Assembly: GCA_035344155.1 (NCBI GenBank)
Contig: DAORAL010000026.1
Coordinates: 8,647 to 72,646, forward strand
DNA length: 64,000 nucleotides
Direction: 5' to 3'
From: UBA1845 sp002338715
GTDB lineage: Bacteria > Planctomycetota > Phycisphaerae > UBA1845
The translations under genes and the position numbers were made by a program. The notes beneath the pieces were generated by a model, which saw nothing but the letters and a program-made list of their open reading frames with translations, ran no database searches and had not been told where the DNA came from. Below are positions 6,785 through 16,332 of this stretch, piece after piece (position 1 is the first letter of the stretch; each line of letters starts with the position of its first letter).

Positions 6785-8515
6785 TTATTGCATGAATGCG
6801 TCGGTAGTCGCGGGAGAATCGGTTGTCACCGGAATTGAGGAGAACCCGGCGCCGGCATATCCAAGCAGAGTTCCGGTAGCGAACGCGAGATCAATCTGGG
6901 CGACCTGGTATGCGACGATGGCTTTGATTTCGCGGAGTTGGGCGTCGCCCAGTTGCGTGAGCACTTCGAGCACTTCGCGCATCGTTCGCAGGCCTTCTTC
7001 GAATTGTTTCAACTCGGCTTCGTAGTTGACGCCCGAGACGATGACATTCTGCCGGGCGGCGAGAATGCGCTGCCAGTTTTGATCGAGCACGTCGAGGGCG
7101 TCGAATACTTCCTGGCGGATGGCCAACTCGCGCTGGTTGCGCGTGGACATTCGCTGCACGCGGGCCAGCATCGCCCGACGCACTTGCGCCTCGCGGGCGT
7201 TGTTGGTGACGGGAATTTCACCGCGCAATCCAACTGCCAAACCGGAGTTATCGAAATCCCACATGCCTTCCCACGCCGACCCATGCGAGCCCTGGCGATC
7301 AAGCAGTCCGTATTCAAAATCGACGACGAAAAGCGGCAACGCCTTGTTGCGGGCCAAGTCGATTTTGATGGCGTCGGCTGCCAACTTCAATTCCAACTCC
7401 AACATCTCCATTCGATTTTCAAGGGCGCGTTCGGCGAGCTGATCACGATCAAAGCTGAATCGCAGAAGCTGTGGCGATGAAGAGATGTTGACGGTCGTCG
7501 GTGAATCGAGCTGGACATCGTCGAGATTGAGAATCCGCTTGAGATCGCGCTGCTTAATTCGCAGGTCGGTCTCGGCGATGATGAGCGATTCCAAACGCTG
7601 GGCAACGCCCACCTCGGCGCGGACGATCTCGATCTCGGCTGACAGGCCCTGATTGGCTCGCTTTCGAACCAGTTCCAGATTGTCGAACGCAAGATTGTAC
7701 TGCTTCAGGCGAATGTCGAGGGTTTTTTGTGCGCCGTAGACCTGCCAGAATACTTTCTCTGCTGCGGCTAATATGCGAATGACGTTGAGCTTGGTTTTGG
7801 CGTCGATGGCTTGCGCATTCAGGCGAGCGATTCGGATGGATGCGGTGTTGGCTTCGATGCCAGCCCCACGTAGCAGCGGCTGACTTAGTGAGAATTTCAA
7901 GCTTGAGACGTATTGTTCAAACCGCTGTGGTTGCAGTTTGTTTTCTTCGTCGAATGCATTGCGCAGCTTGACTTTTCCGCCCGTCGGTAGCGGCACTTCG
8001 ATGCCTGCATCAAACGTCAGTTGCTCCTTGGTTTGTTCGATCTGGGTCAACTTGACGAGTTTCTTGTCGAGGTCATCGGTGTCGGACGTGAATTCGACCA
8101 GATCGCGATTCAATGGTGGTGTGTTCTCGCGTTTGTATTGAACACCGCCGAAAATGGTTGCGTCGAACTTCGCTTCTTCTTCGCTGACGACCGTGCGGGC
8201 CAATTGCGGATCAAGGAGCGTCACGTCCAGATCGAGGTTGTTACGCAATGTTTCTGCGCGCAACGTCGCAACCGTCAGGTCCAGGTGTTCTCGTGGTGGT
8301 GATTGGGGTTGTGATGTGCGCCGCTTCTTGACGGTATCAAGTTCATCTTCAATCGCGACGCCGCGCGATGTTGATAGCGATGCCAAGTCGGTTTGCTGTA
8401 CATCGCGCACGTGTTGTCCCACGCGCTTGCTCAGCGGTGTGCTGGGGGAATCGGGCCATCGTGCGCAACCGGACTGCACGGACAACGCGCACAGGAGTAT
8501 TGCCCAGAGCACGCG
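6785..8515 (-). CDS. TolC-family outer-membrane efflux lipoprotein
   Basis: A 576-residue protein. The start is placed at the ATG giving MRVLWAILLCALSVQSGC, a lipoprotein signal with the acylated Cys at residue 18; ATG 8554 and TTG 8578 are upstream alternatives. The body shows the two repeated halves of long helices and short barrel strands of the OEP fold (for example GGVQYKRENTPPLNRD, SLKFSLSQPLLRGAGIEAN and AVGLRGEIPVTNNAREAQV). It forms the outer-membrane duct of the exporter encoded with the HlyD and ABC genes just upstream in the same direction. Confidence 0.9.
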   Translation of the reverse strand, partial: RVLWAILLCALSVQSGCARWPDSPSTPLSKRVGQHVRDVQQTDLASLSTSRGVAIEDELDTVKKRRTSQPQSPPREHLDLTVATLRAETLRNNLDLDVTLLDPQLARTVVSEEEAKFDATIFGGVQYKRENTPPLNRDLVEFTSDTDDLDKKLVKLTQIEQTKEQLTFDAGIEVPLPTGGKVKLRNAFDEENKLQPQRFEQYVSSLKFSLSQPLLRGAGIEANTASIRIARLNAQAIDAKTKLNVIRILAAAEKVFWQVYGAQKTLDIRLKQYNLAFDNLELVRKRANQGLSAEIEIVRAEVGVAQRLESLIIAETDLRIKQRDLKRILNLDDVQLDSPTTVNISSSPQLLRFSFDRDQLAERALENRMEMLELELKLAADAIKIDLARNKALPLFVVDFEYGLLDRQGSHGSAWEGMWDFDNSGLAVGLRGEIPVTNNAREAQVRRAMLARVQRMSTRNQRELAIRQEVFDALDVLDQNWQRILAARQNVIVSGVNYEAELKQFEEGLRTMREVLEVLTQLGDAQLREIKAIVAYQVAQIDLAFATGTLLGYAGAGFSSIPVTTDSPATTDAFMQ

Positions 8516-8585
8516 CATGCGATCGAACTTGGAGTTGGTTTGCGGACGCCTCATGATGAGTCGGTAGATTGCCCTCAATGCGCGA

Positions 8586-9935
8586 TTATTTCAATCGCTT
8601 CCTGGCAATATCTGACTTGGGATCGGGCGGCGCTACAACCGGCGGGAATCCGTTCAGTTGCCGCCAGATCTCATAGCCAATCGAAACCTGATTCAAAAGC
8701 ACCCACCCTTTGGCCCGCACCCCTTGGCGCAGGTAGTGGACATCCGGCCATTCCTGTTCCGACTCGTCCGGTACGACCAGCAATCGGAATTTCCCGTTTC
8801 CATCATCGGTGGAGTCGATCAACGCCACTTTTCCACCGAACGTTCCAACCGCGACGGAGGGCCAACCGACGAATTGCACAGCCGGCCAACCTTCAAACTG
8901 GAGCCGCACCGGTGCACCATTTCCGATGAGTGGCGCATCGTTACCGTCCACCCAGATTTCAACCGCACGGTCCAAGGCATCCGGAACCAGAGTCAGCAGC
9001 GGGTCGCCGGCTTTGACGATTTCGCCGCCTTCGTTGGCAATGAGTCGAAACACCGTGCCGCTGCGTGGCGCGCTGACTTGTTGGGAACGCTGTCTTGATA
9101 ATTGAACTTCGATCTTTGCGAGGCTCGCGCGGGTATCCTGGGCTTGTCCTCTGGCATCGCCTAGGGAAGCCCGCGCGGAGTCGATCTTGGCGCCCTGCTC
9201 GGTCGTGACTTTTGCCAGGTCCTGTTCCGAAGCGCGCAAATCGGCGATGGCGCTGTCGAGCGATGCCTGGGCTCGGTTCAAGGCGGCTTGAGATTGCTCG
9301 TAGTCACGCTTGGCCACATCGAACTGGCGCTTCGACACGATCCCGTCGGTGATCAGGTTTTTCTTCCGCTCAAACTGGGCCTCAGCCGCGACGACTGCCG
9401 CTTCGGCGGCTGACAATGATTCGCGCTCGCCGCGGACTTTTTGCTTGTTTGTTTCGAGCCGGAACGTGGCCGCTGCGACCGCCAAGTCCAGGGTGGCTTC
9501 GAGATTGGCAACCTGCGCTTCGTAAGATTGTACTTTTTGTCCGTACGCTTCGAGTTTGCCCTGCAGTGCGGATTTTTCCTGCTCCAACCGGGTCAGCAAA
9601 TTGGGATCGATGTCGCTGATCTCCAGAAGCGGATCACCGGATTCGACTCGGCTTCCCTCCCGAACCCACCAGCGTACGATGCGGCCATTGATCGGCGCTT
9701 CGATCTGTTGCTGCCGTTCAAGCGGCGCATAGGCGACAACGCGCCCAGTACCGCGGATATTCTGTTGCCACGGTGCGAAGATCAGGAAGAACGGACCCAG
9801 CACAAATGCGAACGCCAACACGATGGCGATCCGAACGACCCAGCGTGACGACCGGACCATCGCCAACGCCTTGGAGTCCGCGTTGACGAAAAGCCCGCCT
9901 TCACCGGAAAATGCGGTGTGGGATTGCGCGCTCAC
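8586..9935 (-). CDS. HlyD-family periplasmic adaptor (membrane fusion protein)
   Basis: A 449-residue protein with one membrane segment at about residues 33-54 (VVRIAIVLAFAFVLGPFFLI). A biotinyl-lipoyl-like hairpin half (EAPINGRIVRWWVREGSRV) follows, then a coiled coil of roughly 150 residues (about 110-270), the second lipoyl half (QVSAPRSGTVFRLIANEGGE) and a beta-barrel domain. It bridges the inner-membrane ABC protein to the TolC-like duct. It overlaps the ABC gene by 4 bases (ATGA), so the two are translated together. The cargo is unknown. Confidence 0.93.
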   Translation of the reverse strand: MSAQSHTAFSGEGGLFVNADSKALAMVRSSRWVVRIAIVLAFAFVLGPFFLIFAPWQQNIRGTGRVVAYAPLERQQQIEAPINGRIVRWWVREGSRVESGDPLLEISDIDPNLLTRLEQEKSALQGKLEAYGQKVQSYEAQVANLEATLDLAVAAATFRLETNKQKVRGERESLSAAEAAVVAAEAQFERKKNLITDGIVSKRQFDVAKRDYEQSQAALNRAQASLDSAIADLRASEQDLAKVTTEQGAKIDSARASLGDARGQAQDTRASLAKIEVQLSRQRSQQVSAPRSGTVFRLIANEGGEIVKAGDPLLTLVPDALDRAVEIWVDGNDAPLIGNGAPVRLQFEGWPAVQFVGWPSVAVGTFGGKVALIDSTDDGNGKFRLLVVPDESEQEWPDVHYLRQGVRAKGWVLLNQVSIGYEIWRQLNGFPPVVAPPDPKSDIARKRLK

Positions 9936-11641
9936 GATGCCACCTCTTCCGTCGAAGCTGCTGCGAACCCAGCGCCATTTGGATCGATCATTCCATCGTT
10001 CAGGCGGATCCGCCTATTGATGCGAGCGTGTTGGTAGTCGCTGTTTCCGAGCATGATCAAGGTCCAGCTGTGATTGCGCCCGATCAGAGCGTTCATGGCT
10101 TTGACTTGAGCTTCGTCGTCCAGCGCTTCAATGATCTCGTCGATGACGAGCAATCGGGGTTTGCCGGCGATCGCTCGGGCGAGCATGAGTCGTCGGGCCT
10201 GGCCCGCAGACAGGGGAGCGCCGCGATGGTTTAAGACGGTCGCGGTTCCTTCGGGCAACCCCTTGATTTCCTCAAGCATGCCAATGGCTTCGAGTGCATC
10301 GCGTACGTCGGACGGCGTAACTTCCTTGCGTCCCATGCATACGTTTTCTGCGATCGTGCCATCGATCATCTCAACGTCTTTGACCACGGCCATGTGACGG
10401 CGCAACGAGTCCAGACTGATCTCACGAATGTCGACACCGTCGAGTTCGATGCGCCCGGAGGTTGGCGATCTCAATCCGTAGATCAGGTCTGCGAGTGTGC
10501 TCTTGCCGCTGCCGTGGCCTCCGAGGATGAGCACGCTGTCACCGCTGCTAACCCGCAGGTTGATCCCTTTCGCCGCGTTGGCCGCATGCGGATATTCATA
10601 ATTCAAGTCGATCAACGCCAATTCAGCGCCTTTCGCGGAAGTGGGGGCTTCTTCTCCGCCGTTGCGTTCGAGCGGCAAGTCCAACAGTTGACCGAGTTTG
10701 TCGACGGCGGCGAGCAAGTCGTAAAAGCTCTCGAGCTTTTGTCCCATTTTTGCAAACGACGCGAGCACAATGGAGACGATCAACTCGGAAGCGACGAGTT
10801 GACCCAGTGTGAGTTGGCCATTGATGACCAGCCAGCCGCCCAACGAGAGCAGTGCGGTTGCGGCCAACGCCTGGAGCGCCAGCGAACCGACGATCTGTCT
10901 GAAGACGACGCGGTAGTGGCGCTGCCGCGCCTCCACATATTCGACCGCCAGCGCGTCTGCGCGACTTTGGGCCAGGTCTGGACCGCCGACCTGCTTGAAG
11001 GAAAGCGGACTTCTGGCGATTTCCTCCAATGATGCGGCGACGGCATACTTGGCTTTGGATTCTTCGATCGCGGTGCGGATGGCGCCGCGCCCCATGATGA
11101 ACAGGATGATGGCGATGCCCGCGATCAGGACGACGTCGAATGCCAATAGAAACGGGTGATAGAACGCGAGAATGAGCAGGCCGATGACGGTCTGCAACAC
11201 CACGGCGACCCCATCAAGCAGCAAGGTGGCTCCGACTTTCTGTACGGTCAGGACGTCGAAGAAGCGGTTGACAAGCTCGGGTCCGTGGTTTCGATCGAAC
11301 GATTCGACGCGGACGCGCGGCAGGCGGAACCCCAGGTCGGTGACGACCCGAACAAACAGTCGCCGCTGCATCAACTCGACAATATAGACTTTGAACGCCC
11401 GAATCGTCCCCGCGAGAGATAGAAATGCCAGCAACAGGATGGCCAGGATCAGCAGCGGCTGCGTGAGACCCCCAAACGAAACGATGTTGACAAGGGATTG
11501 GACTGCAACGGGAGTAGCAAGCGTCAGAACGCCAACGCCAATCGCGAACGCAACCACGATCGCCAGCTCGCGTCGCTCCGGTTTGAGCAACTGCAGCAAA
11601 CGACGCATGGGATGGGTTTGCGAGGCATGGTCCGCGGTCAT
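9932..11641 (-). CDS. ABC exporter (fused membrane and ATPase domains) with degenerate ATPase motifs
   Basis: A 569-residue half-transporter. Residues 1-310 hold about six membrane helices and the rest is the nucleotide-binding domain. Walker A is GGHGSGKST, the signature is LSAGQ and Walker B is LLVIDE. Two residues expected for normal ATP hydrolysis are absent. The Q-loop position reads VVKDVEMIDGTI, with K where Q is usual, and the H-loop region reads TLIMLGNSD without histidine. It lacks the C39 peptidase domain of bacteriocin exporters. It heads a three-gene exporter operon with HlyD and TolC partners. Confidence 0.9.
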   Translation of the reverse strand: MTADHASQTHPMRRLLQLLKPERRELAIVVAFAIGVGVLTLATPVAVQSLVNIVSFGGLTQPLLILAILLLAFLSLAGTIRAFKVYIVELMQRRLFVRVVTDLGFRLPRVRVESFDRNHGPELVNRFFDVLTVQKVGATLLLDGVAVVLQTVIGLLILAFYHPFLLAFDVVLIAGIAIILFIMGRGAIRTAIEESKAKYAVAASLEEIARSPLSFKQVGGPDLAQSRADALAVEYVEARQRHYRVVFRQIVGSLALQALAATALLSLGGWLVINGQLTLGQLVASELIVSIVLASFAKMGQKLESFYDLLAAVDKLGQLLDLPLERNGGEEAPTSAKGAELALIDLNYEYPHAANAAKGINLRVSSGDSVLILGGHGSGKSTLADLIYGLRSPTSGRIELDGVDIREISLDSLRRHMAVVKDVEMIDGTIAENVCMGRKEVTPSDVRDALEAIGMLEEIKGLPEGTATVLNHRGAPLSAGQARRLMLARAIAGKPRLLVIDEIIEALDDEAQVKAMNALIGRNHSWTLIMLGNSDYQHARINRRIRLNDGMIDPNGAGFAAASTEEVAS

Positions 11642-11745
11642 GTCATCGTTCCAAAGAATCCCCAGGATGCATCAATTCATTGCCCGCATCTGCTGCACCG
11701 TGCGGGGGCACTGGGGCCGGTATCAGCGAAGCGTATTACACGAAG

Positions 11746-11776
11746 TATAATTCGTCAATATTTTCTCGTGAGAAAA
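11746..11776. promoter_or_regulatory. Divergent regulatory region: -10 box and operator-like dyad
   Basis: TATAAT at 11746-11751 is a perfect -10 hexamer on the plus strand, though no good -35 lies 17 bases upstream. Ten bases later TTTTCTC-GT-GAGAAAA (11761-11776) is a perfect 7+2+7 inverted repeat. The site sits between the exporter operon (minus strand) and the winged-helix gene (plus strand), where that regulator would be expected to bind. Confidence 0.5.
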
Positions 11777-11881
11777 GTGTCGCCTTTCGTAAACACGCAT
11801 GATAGACTATTGGTTGTATCGGGCGATTGTGACAGTTTGGTGACAGATCGCCCCCGGGCCCTCAGTTCCAGGACGTACGCA

Positions 11882-12244
11882 ATGGCGAAACGAACCGTCA
11901 AGAAGTCCAGTAAAGTAAAACAAAACACGAAGCCGGAAACCGAAAAGGGCAATCAGCGATCCCCGCGTTGGACGTTTTTGACCAACCACGCGCATGTCCT
12001 GGCGATCCTGGCCGGTGACCCGCAGTTGGTGCTTCGGGTGGTCGCGGCGCGCGTCGGCATTACGGAGCGGGCGGTGCAGCGCATCGTCCTCGATCTGGAG
12101 GACGAAGGTTACATCGAACGCGAACGGGTTGGACGCCAGAATCATTACCGTGTGATCAAGCAACTCGCGCTTCGCCACCCGATTGAAGCCCATCGCAACA
12201 TCGGGGACCTGCTCAAGTTGATTTCCATCACGCCCAAACAGTAG
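11882..12244 (+). CDS. Winged-helix transcriptional regulator
   Basis: A 120-residue protein starting at ATG 11882. The N-terminal 30 residues are lysine-rich and probably disordered. Residues 35-95 form a MarR-like winged helix: a helix ending HVLAILAGDP, the recognition region RVVAARVGITERAVQRIVLDLEDEGY, and the wing IERERVGRQNHYRV. No ligand-binding domain is present. It is divergent from the exporter operon, with an operator-like dyad in the shared upstream region, so it probably regulates that operon and itself. Confidence 0.75.
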   Translation: MAKRTVKKSSKVKQNTKPETEKGNQRSPRWTFLTNHAHVLAILAGDPQLVLRVVAARVGITERAVQRIVLDLEDEGYIERERVGRQNHYRVIKQLALRHPIEAHRNIGDLLKLISITPKQ

Positions 12245-12392
12245 CGCACTGGCGAACGAAAGTGCGCTTGACGCTTCGCTTGCAGCATTGCCCGCGATTC
12301 ACCCAGGGCGGTAAGAGCATTTCGATGAACGCGAGTCCCTTCGTTCCTTCATCTGTCTGATCCCAGATTCAATGATACGATCAAGTTGCCTC

Positions 12393-12413
12393 TTGGAAAC
12401 CAATTGTTTCCAA
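12393..12413. repeat. Inverted repeat GGAAAC-type dyad
   Basis: TTGGAAAC (12393-12400) and GTTTCCAA (12406-12413) flank five bases. Downstream of the regulator gene it could be a terminator stem without a T-tract. A related GGAAAC-N4-GTTTCC dyad lies at 39417-39432 upstream of korD. The rest of 12245-12915 holds no gene I can support. Confidence 0.45.
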
Positions 12414-12522
12414 ATGACGGCGGCATGTCGCCATAGCGATCTCAATCCAAGCGTAGCGTCTTGCTCGCCCACTCTTCACAGCACGGACGCCGGTGCTTGC
12501 CTGGATTAACTTCGTCTTGCCC

Positions 12523-12590
12523 CTGGATTCCCGCCTGCGCGGGAATGACGGCTTTACGCAGGAATGACGGCTTTGCGCGGGAATGACGGC
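12523..12590. repeat. Palindromic plus tandem intergenic repeat
   Basis: A palindrome core CCCGCCTGCGCGGG is followed by a 19-bp unit, GGAATGACGGCTTTACGCA, repeated 2.6 times with small changes (starts at 12542, 12561 and 12580). The GCGCGGGAATGACGG string resembles dispersed repeats found in many bacterial genomes. It lies in the 671-base gap before the oxidase operon. Confidence 0.7.
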
Positions 12591-12915
12591 GCGGTCGCTC
12601 CGCTGCGATTGGATTGGGAAAGCTCTAAAGTGACTGTGCACACGGACGCGGAATCTTTGGGGAATTCACCCAACGAATGCGCGAAATCGCACGCACTTGG
12701 ATTGTGCGTGTGGGAGGTTTCGATCTGCAAAACTTTGGGACGAATTGTGAGTTTCTTCGTGCGTTCAATTCACTCAAAACTTGCTGGACGGTTGCGTTCG
12801 TTTCGCTTATTAAGTGTCCGCAGCAACGCGAAGTGCAGCGCGACGTTTGCGATTATTCGGTATTGCTGTTCAGTATTGCTGATGTGTGCTCCGGTTGGTC
12901 CAATCAAGAGAATCC

Positions 12916-13542
12916 ATGGAAACGAATCACACTGACAAGCTCGATGAGATTAACGAACTCAAGCAGCGCTTGATGCGGCTTGAAAGCGAAGTGCATGGCG
13001 ATGCAAACGCGCGTTGGACGCCGCCAAAGTTCTACTTTGCGTATGAACTGATGGGCGGAATGACCTTGGGCCTCATTGCGGCTGGGGCGAGCTTGCTCTT
13101 TAACATCATCGGTGCGTCGATGATGCAAAAGCATCCGCTTGAGTTGATCCGCGTTTACCTGACATTCCCGATGGGCGAGAAAGCGCTGACGCTGGACAGT
13201 GATTTTGCATTGGCCGCGGGCGTTTGCCTTTACCTGCTGACGGGCATGATCGGGGGCATTCCGATTCACTTGATTCTAAGTCGATATTTCGCCAATGCCG
13301 CGTTCGGTATGCGTTTCGTCGTCGCGACGATTCTTGGGCTTGGTGTGTGGGTGGTGAATTTCTACGGGCTGATCGCGTGGTTGCAGCCCAAGTTGATTGG
13401 CGGCAACTGGATTCTGGACAACATTCCGATCTGGGTCGCCATCGCGACGCATCTGGTGTTCGCGTGGACGATGTTGGTCGTCGGAAAACTCGGACAGTTC
13501 GTTCCGAGCGAAAAATCACTGCCTCCTGTCGGGGCGAATTAG
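12916..13542 (+). CDS. Four-helix membrane protein leading the cbb3 oxidase operon
   Basis: A 208-residue protein starting at ATG 12916. The first 35 residues form a short coiled coil (DEINELKQRLMRLESEV). Four membrane helices follow, at about residues 45-67, 97-119, 134-158 and 171-192 (GGMTLGLIAAGASLLFNIIG, CLYLLTGMIGGIPIHLIL). I do not recognise a named family. Its position before a cytochrome c lipoprotein and ccoN suggests an oxidase assembly or accessory role. It contains no heme c motif. Confidence 0.7.
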   Translation: METNHTDKLDEINELKQRLMRLESEVHGDANARWTPPKFYFAYELMGGMTLGLIAAGASLLFNIIGASMMQKHPLELIRVYLTFPMGEKALTLDSDFALAAGVCLYLLTGMIGGIPIHLILSRYFANAAFGMRFVVATILGLGVWVVNFYGLIAWLQPKLIGGNWILDNIPIWVAIATHLVFAWTMLVVGKLGQFVPSEKSLPPVGAN

Positions 13543-13692
13543 TTTGAATCGATTTGTGGACGCGCGTTGGAGTTCGCGTCGCGAGCGCCCGGATAATCTG
13601 GGCATGCGAACCGCCCAACGTTACAAGCGGCTCCGCAGGTATAACGGCAACACAGTTCATTGTACTCTCATTAGCATGAGGCTTACCCGTTG

Positions 13693-14715
13693 ATGAATTC
13701 ATGGAAATCTTGGAACGTCTGCCTGCTGGCTGTTGTTCTCCTGAGCGGGTGCACAACCGAACCGCAGGAATCAGACGTCGACACGTCCAGACCGACCGAG
13801 TTCGGTTACCAAACAACGCCCCGCACGGTCCGATTGCAGGAAGGGAAAGCCGCTTACGAATTCTACTGCATCGGCTGCCATGGCGAGAATGGCTTGGGTG
13901 ATGGGCCGGCTGCCCGGATGCTCAACCCGGCGCCGCGCAACTTCCAGAAAGCCAAGTTCAAATTTATCAGCACGCGGTTCGCCGAACTGCCCACCGACGA
14001 AGACTTGTTCCGCACCATCAGCACGGGGCTTCGCGGTAGTTCGATGCCCTCATGGGGACACCTTCCGGCGCAAACGCGTTGGGCGCTCGTTGAATACATC
14101 AAGACATTCAGCGACATCTGGAAGCGACCGCCCACGCCGTCGATTCCCTTCGTGACCGACCCCTATGTCGAAATGAAGGACAAGTCCGAAGCGATCAAGC
14201 GCGGCGAAGTGGCGTATCACGGTTTCTTCAGCTGTTGGAACTGCCATCCCGCGTATGTCTCCGAAGAGAAGATCAGCGAATATTCCCAAGAGTTGGGCGG
14301 CCCGCCGCGTTCGGGACTTCGCGACAACCTCAATCAATCCGCGATCAAGAAGGACGAGGAAGACAAAACGATCTTCGCCCCGGACTTCCTGCGTGACTAC
14401 GTCAAAGCCGGTACGTCGGTTGACATTCTTTATCGCTCCATCGCAGCCGGCATCACCGGAACGGCGATGCCCACGTGGATCGATGCGGCTGCCAGCGGTC
14501 CGGAAGACGAAGAAGGCAACAAGCTGGTGACGCAAGCCGACATCTGGGCGATCGCGTACTACGTTCAGGATCTCATCAAGAAACGCGAAGTGATGATTTC
14601 GCCAGATGACATCGTCGTGCGGACGAATCGCGAGATGCGTATCGGCGAATCGGGCATGGAATACACCGCGGAACTTCCGGTTGTTGCAACCGAGGAGTTC
14701 ATTGAAGACGAATAG
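13693..14715 (+). CDS. Diheme cytochrome c lipoprotein of the oxidase operon (CcoP-like role)
   Basis: A 340-residue protein. The start is ATG 13693; a TTG lies one codon upstream. The N-terminus VCLLAVVLLSGC is a lipoprotein signal. Two class I cytochrome c domains are present, with CIGCH at residues 59-63 and CWNCH at 181-185. Each has a later methionine candidate for the sixth ligand (SSMPSWGHL and TAMPTWID). Standard cbb3 CcoP is a membrane-anchored diheme protein encoded after ccoNO. Here a lipid-anchored diheme protein precedes ccoN and may take that role, passing electrons to CcoO and CcoN. Confidence 0.85.
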   Translation: MNSWKSWNVCLLAVVLLSGCTTEPQESDVDTSRPTEFGYQTTPRTVRLQEGKAAYEFYCIGCHGENGLGDGPAARMLNPAPRNFQKAKFKFISTRFAELPTDEDLFRTISTGLRGSSMPSWGHLPAQTRWALVEYIKTFSDIWKRPPTPSIPFVTDPYVEMKDKSEAIKRGEVAYHGFFSCWNCHPAYVSEEKISEYSQELGGPPRSGLRDNLNQSAIKKDEEDKTIFAPDFLRDYVKAGTSVDILYRSIAAGITGTAMPTWIDAAASGPEDEEGNKLVTQADIWAIAYYVQDLIKKREVMISPDDIVVRTNREMRIGESGMEYTAELPVVATEEFIEDE

Positions 14716-14807
14716 CGGTCCAGGCAAGACAACAGTTGGTGCAAACATCCCCGGCACATAGCAGCCGGGTTGATCATTGAAGTTTAGGTTTCACGGCGGA
14801 CACACTG

Positions 14808-16259
14808 ATGATGAACACAGCGGCAGGCAGTTTTTCCGATCCGACCCTGGGCACGACCGATGGCGATCGTCCATTGGTTGAAGTCAAGCTGGTCCGATGG
14901 CATTTCTACATGGGCATTGTCTTTCTGCTCGTGTCGATGTTGGCGGGTTTTCTTTACTCGTTGCAGTTCCTTCAGCACTATCCGCTCAAGGGCATCGAGT
15001 TGTTCTCGCCCGGACGTTGGCGTTTCGTTCATACGAACGGTGTCGCCTATGGATTCATCGCCAACATCTTCCTTGGCATGCTCCACTGGGTTGTTCCAAG
15101 GCTAACCAACAGACCAGCAGCCAGCCGGGCGCTGAGTTACTTCATCTTCTTCGCGTGGCAGGGGATTCTGGTCGCCACCGTGATCGGTCTGCTCACCGGG
15201 CAGGCACAAGCGTTGGAGTGGGGCGAGACGCCGGTGTGGGTCGATCCCGTCGCGCTGCTCGGCTTGATCCTGGTCGCGATCAACTTCATGACGCCGATCA
15301 TGAAAGTGTCGGGGCCGCTTTATGTGACCATGTGGTATTTCATGGCCGCCTTCGTCTGGACCGTTCTGGTTTATGCGATGGGTAACTTCCTGCCAGAATA
15401 TCATATGAACGGGGTGGCGGCCGGCGCGATCGGCGGACTGTTCATTCACGACCTCGTCGGTTTGTTCGTGACGCCGCTGGGGTGGGGCATGATGTACTAC
15501 TTCGTGCCGATCATCCTGCGTAAGCCGATCTGGAGTCACGGTCTGTCACTCGTGGGCTTCTGGGGCCTCGCGTTTTTCTATCCGCTCAACGGTATCCACC
15601 ACTTCCTGTACACGCCGATCCCGATGTTCCTGCAATACGGTGCGGTGATTTCGACGATCGCGGTCGAACTGGTCGTGACCACGGTTATCGTCAACTTCTT
15701 TATGACGCTGCGCGGTTCGGGCGACATGCTTCGCAGTTCAGTGCCGGTCCGCTGGTTCTACACCGGCATGATTTTCTACTTCACCACGTGTTTGCAGTGT
15801 GCGTTCCAGACGACGCTGACCTTCCAGAAGATCATTCACTTTACCGACTGGGTTGTTGGCCATGCCCACCTGGTGATGTTTGGCGTGTTTGGTTTCTGGA
15901 TGCTGGGCATGCTCGTGTACCTGTTGCCGCGGGTGATGGGTCGGACGCGGTGGTACAGCGAATCGCTTCATGAATGGCACTATTGGATTACCGCGATCAG
16001 CATGCTGGTGATGTTCTTCGACCTGACAATCGCCGGTCTGGTTCAGGGTTACATGTGGAAGGAATTGGCGTCGTGGGAATCGACGCTGCGGGCTTCGACA
16101 CCGTTCTGGTTGGTGCGAACGGTTTCGGGCACGGCGATGATCTTCGCCCAGTTCATCTTCGCCTACAACGTTATGATGACGTGGCTGGGCAAGACGTCCA
16201 AGGAACCGGTGAGGAGTCCGGCGATTGAACCCGGGCACGAGGGGTTGGCCCCCGCATAA
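14808..16259 (+). CDS. ccoN: cbb3-type cytochrome oxidase catalytic subunit I
   Basis: A 483-residue, 12-helix membrane protein, the usual CcoN size. Conserved histidine sites for heme b, heme b3 and CuB are in place: FVHTNGVAYGFIANI, YHMNGVAAGAIGGLFIHDLVG, NGIHHFLYTPIPMFLQ and DWVVGHAHLVMFGVFGFW. It reduces O2 to water with high affinity and pumps protons. The start is ATG 14808, with a second ATG directly after. It follows the diheme lipoprotein gene by 92 bases and precedes ccoO. Confidence 0.96.
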   Translation: MMNTAAGSFSDPTLGTTDGDRPLVEVKLVRWHFYMGIVFLLVSMLAGFLYSLQFLQHYPLKGIELFSPGRWRFVHTNGVAYGFIANIFLGMLHWVVPRLTNRPAASRALSYFIFFAWQGILVATVIGLLTGQAQALEWGETPVWVDPVALLGLILVAINFMTPIMKVSGPLYVTMWYFMAAFVWTVLVYAMGNFLPEYHMNGVAAGAIGGLFIHDLVGLFVTPLGWGMMYYFVPIILRKPIWSHGLSLVGFWGLAFFYPLNGIHHFLYTPIPMFLQYGAVISTIAVELVVTTVIVNFFMTLRGSGDMLRSSVPVRWFYTGMIFYFTTCLQCAFQTTLTFQKIIHFTDWVVGHAHLVMFGVFGFWMLGMLVYLLPRVMGRTRWYSESLHEWHYWITAISMLVMFFDLTIAGLVQGYMWKELASWESTLRASTPFWLVRTVSGTAMIFAQFIFAYNVMMTWLGKTSKEPVRSPAIEPGHEGLAPA

Positions 16260-16332
16260 CGACCGCGGGTGATTGGAATCAGAAACGCACGAGATAACGG
16301 TGCGATCAGTTTAAACGGAGCGAGTCCAAGTC

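Noticed and set aside
12542..12590. Short tandem repeats that might suggest a CRISPR array
   Set aside because: The 19-bp units are directly adjacent, without unique spacers, and there are no cas genes nearby.
13106..13816. 236-codon minus-strand frame across the start of the oxidase operon
   Set aside because: Opposes two well-supported genes; Arg/Ser-rich shadow.
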